DNA of 22,534 bases from an uncultured Myxococcales bacterium. Its GTDB lineage: Bacteria > Myxococcota_A > Polyangia > Polyangiales > Polyangiaceae. Of this stretch, positions 21,850 through 22,534 are shown in pieces (the first letter of the stretch is position 1; each line of letters opens with the position of its first letter). The notes beneath the pieces were generated by a model, which was given only the letters and a program-made list of their open reading frames with translations, made no database searches and was not told where the DNA came from. The stretch spans positions 1-22,534 of the forward strand of contig CALKVG010000617.1 of NCBI GenBank assembly GCA_937998045.1. The letters are read 5' to 3'. A program made the position numbers and the translations under genes.

Positions 21850-22534
21850 TCAAAACAGGGGTTGCAGATCCGGAAATACGTGACTGACTTCCGTGGTTAC
21901 CGCCGTCGAGCTCGAGGTCATGTTCTGATGGCAGCTCAAGCAATTCGTGCCTGCTGATACGTCCCCATCGTCGAGTTGGCCGGCCGATTCGTCCCGACGC
22001 CCGGCGTCTGTCCCACCGGATTCGAGCCAGGCGGTCCACGTCGCGCCTGTCATCACGTAGTTCGCGCGAAGGTCGCCCGGCGCGAGCATCCCCAGCACGT
22101 GGCCATTCATGGAATTGACTTCGGTGTTCGATGAGGCGCTCGGCCCGTCCATCCCCCAGGGTTCGGTGCGAAGGGTGTCGCTCGGCGAGATCGTGAACGG
22201 CACGTCGGCCGCGATGCCGTTCGCCGGGGCGCCCGTCAAGCCCGTGAAGCTCATGTGCGCCTGATTGAAGGGACCTTGGGAACCGTTCTGTGAGAACAGC
22301 CACGTGCCCGACTTATTCTGAGACACGGTCTGTTGACCGGCGGCCGACGAGTAAGAATAGGAGGCCAGCGGTGCGTCGCCGACGTGCTCGAACATGGCCC
22401 AGACCATCTCCGGGTGGCCCAGCGTGCTTCCAACGACGTGCATGCCCACCAAGGCCAGCTGCACCGTTCGTTGGCCGGTGGGGCGTCGTCCCGGGCCGTG
22501 TTGAAATCGGGTGGCGGCTGACATCGAACTACGC
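21850..22534 (-). CDS. Cytochrome c-like CxxCH protein, C-terminal part (cut by window edge)
   Basis: The frame is open from the TGA at 21850 to the right edge, giving 228 codons. ATG 22522-22524 is probably internal because the sequence before it has no stop and the protein starts mid-domain. The visible part reads LALVGMHVVGSTLGHPEMVWAMFEHV, then SDTLRTEPWGM, NTEVNSMN and GDLRANYVMTGATWTAW. It ends with one heme-type motif CLSCH (bases 21928-21942) and VSHVFPDLQPLF. This matches my memory of a family of roughly 450-residue myxobacterial and proteobacterial proteins annotated as cytochrome c family, with a heme motif near the C-terminus. Heme binding and a periplasmic redox role are expected from the motif; the substrate is unknown. 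It is convergent with the WSC gene (62-base gap). Confidence 0.8.
   Translation of the reverse strand, partial: RSSMSAATRFQHGPGRRPTGQRTVQLALVGMHVVGSTLGHPEMVWAMFEHVGDAPLASYSYSSAAGQQTVSQNKSGTWLFSQNGSQGPFNQAHMSFTGLTGAPANGIAADVPFTISPSDTLRTEPWGMDGPSASSNTEVNSMNGHVLGMLAPGDLRANYVMTGATWTAWLESGGTDAGRRDESAGQLDDGDVSAGTNCLSCHQNMTSSSTAVTTEVSHVFPDLQPLF

Overview
The window looks like a chromosomal segment from a large-genome myxobacterium (Myxococcota, probably Polyangiales). This rests on very high GC, Hanks-type Ser/Thr kinases, FHA-domain sigma-54 activators, hybrid histidine kinases, and exported lipoproteins with Asp/Ser/Ala-rich linkers. No tRNA, rRNA, insertion sequence or CRISPR array was seen. The genus is inferred from protein style only.

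Layout. At 1-441 (-) lies the 5' part of an FHA/sigma-54 activator cut by the window edge, followed by a 360-base divergent regulatory region. A membrane Ser/Thr kinase (802-2421, +) converges on a PEGA-like exported membrane protein (2442-3356, -). A double-WSC lipoprotein follows (3436-4248, +). The centre is a signalling cluster. A single-domain response regulator and a Ser/Thr kinase fused to a receiver domain read leftward (4349-6375). A soluble poly-HAMP hybrid histidine kinase with three receivers and a REC-PAS-HK-REC kinase read rightward (6733-13583, sharing one base). Then come a broken GH71/99-like glycosidase (13677-14628), a complete FHA/sigma-54 activator (14857-16263) and an exported GH2 glycosidase (16379-18781). 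Next are debris of another Ser/Thr kinase (18822-19088), an AraC-family regulator (19089-19928, -), a mostly non-coding stretch, a second double-WSC lipoprotein ending at 21787, and the C-terminal part of a CxxCH (cytochrome c-like) protein cut by the right edge.

How it may work together. The central cluster holds six receiver domains, two histidine kinases and a Ser/Thr kinase. It could pass a His-Asp signal into Ser/Thr phosphorylation through the kinase-receiver fusion. FHA domains bind phosphothreonine, so the two FHA activators could read the output of the Ser/Thr kinases and drive sigma-54 promoters. The GH2 enzyme directly downstream of one activator is a possible target. These links are inference from domain content and neighbourhood.

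The most unusual signals are non-coding. The upstream regions of the partial FHA activator and of the AraC gene, 19.5 kb apart, share three sequence boxes. The most striking is a triple TGCGCA array with identical 12 and 21 base spacing, ending 158 bases from each proposed start codon. One of the boxes, a palindrome, also occurs upstream of the second FHA activator. The two WSC genes share a GGTACACT box placed so that their mRNAs would be leaderless, and for the second gene this points to an ATT start codon. Two decayed genes can be reconstructed from frame-shifted fragments.
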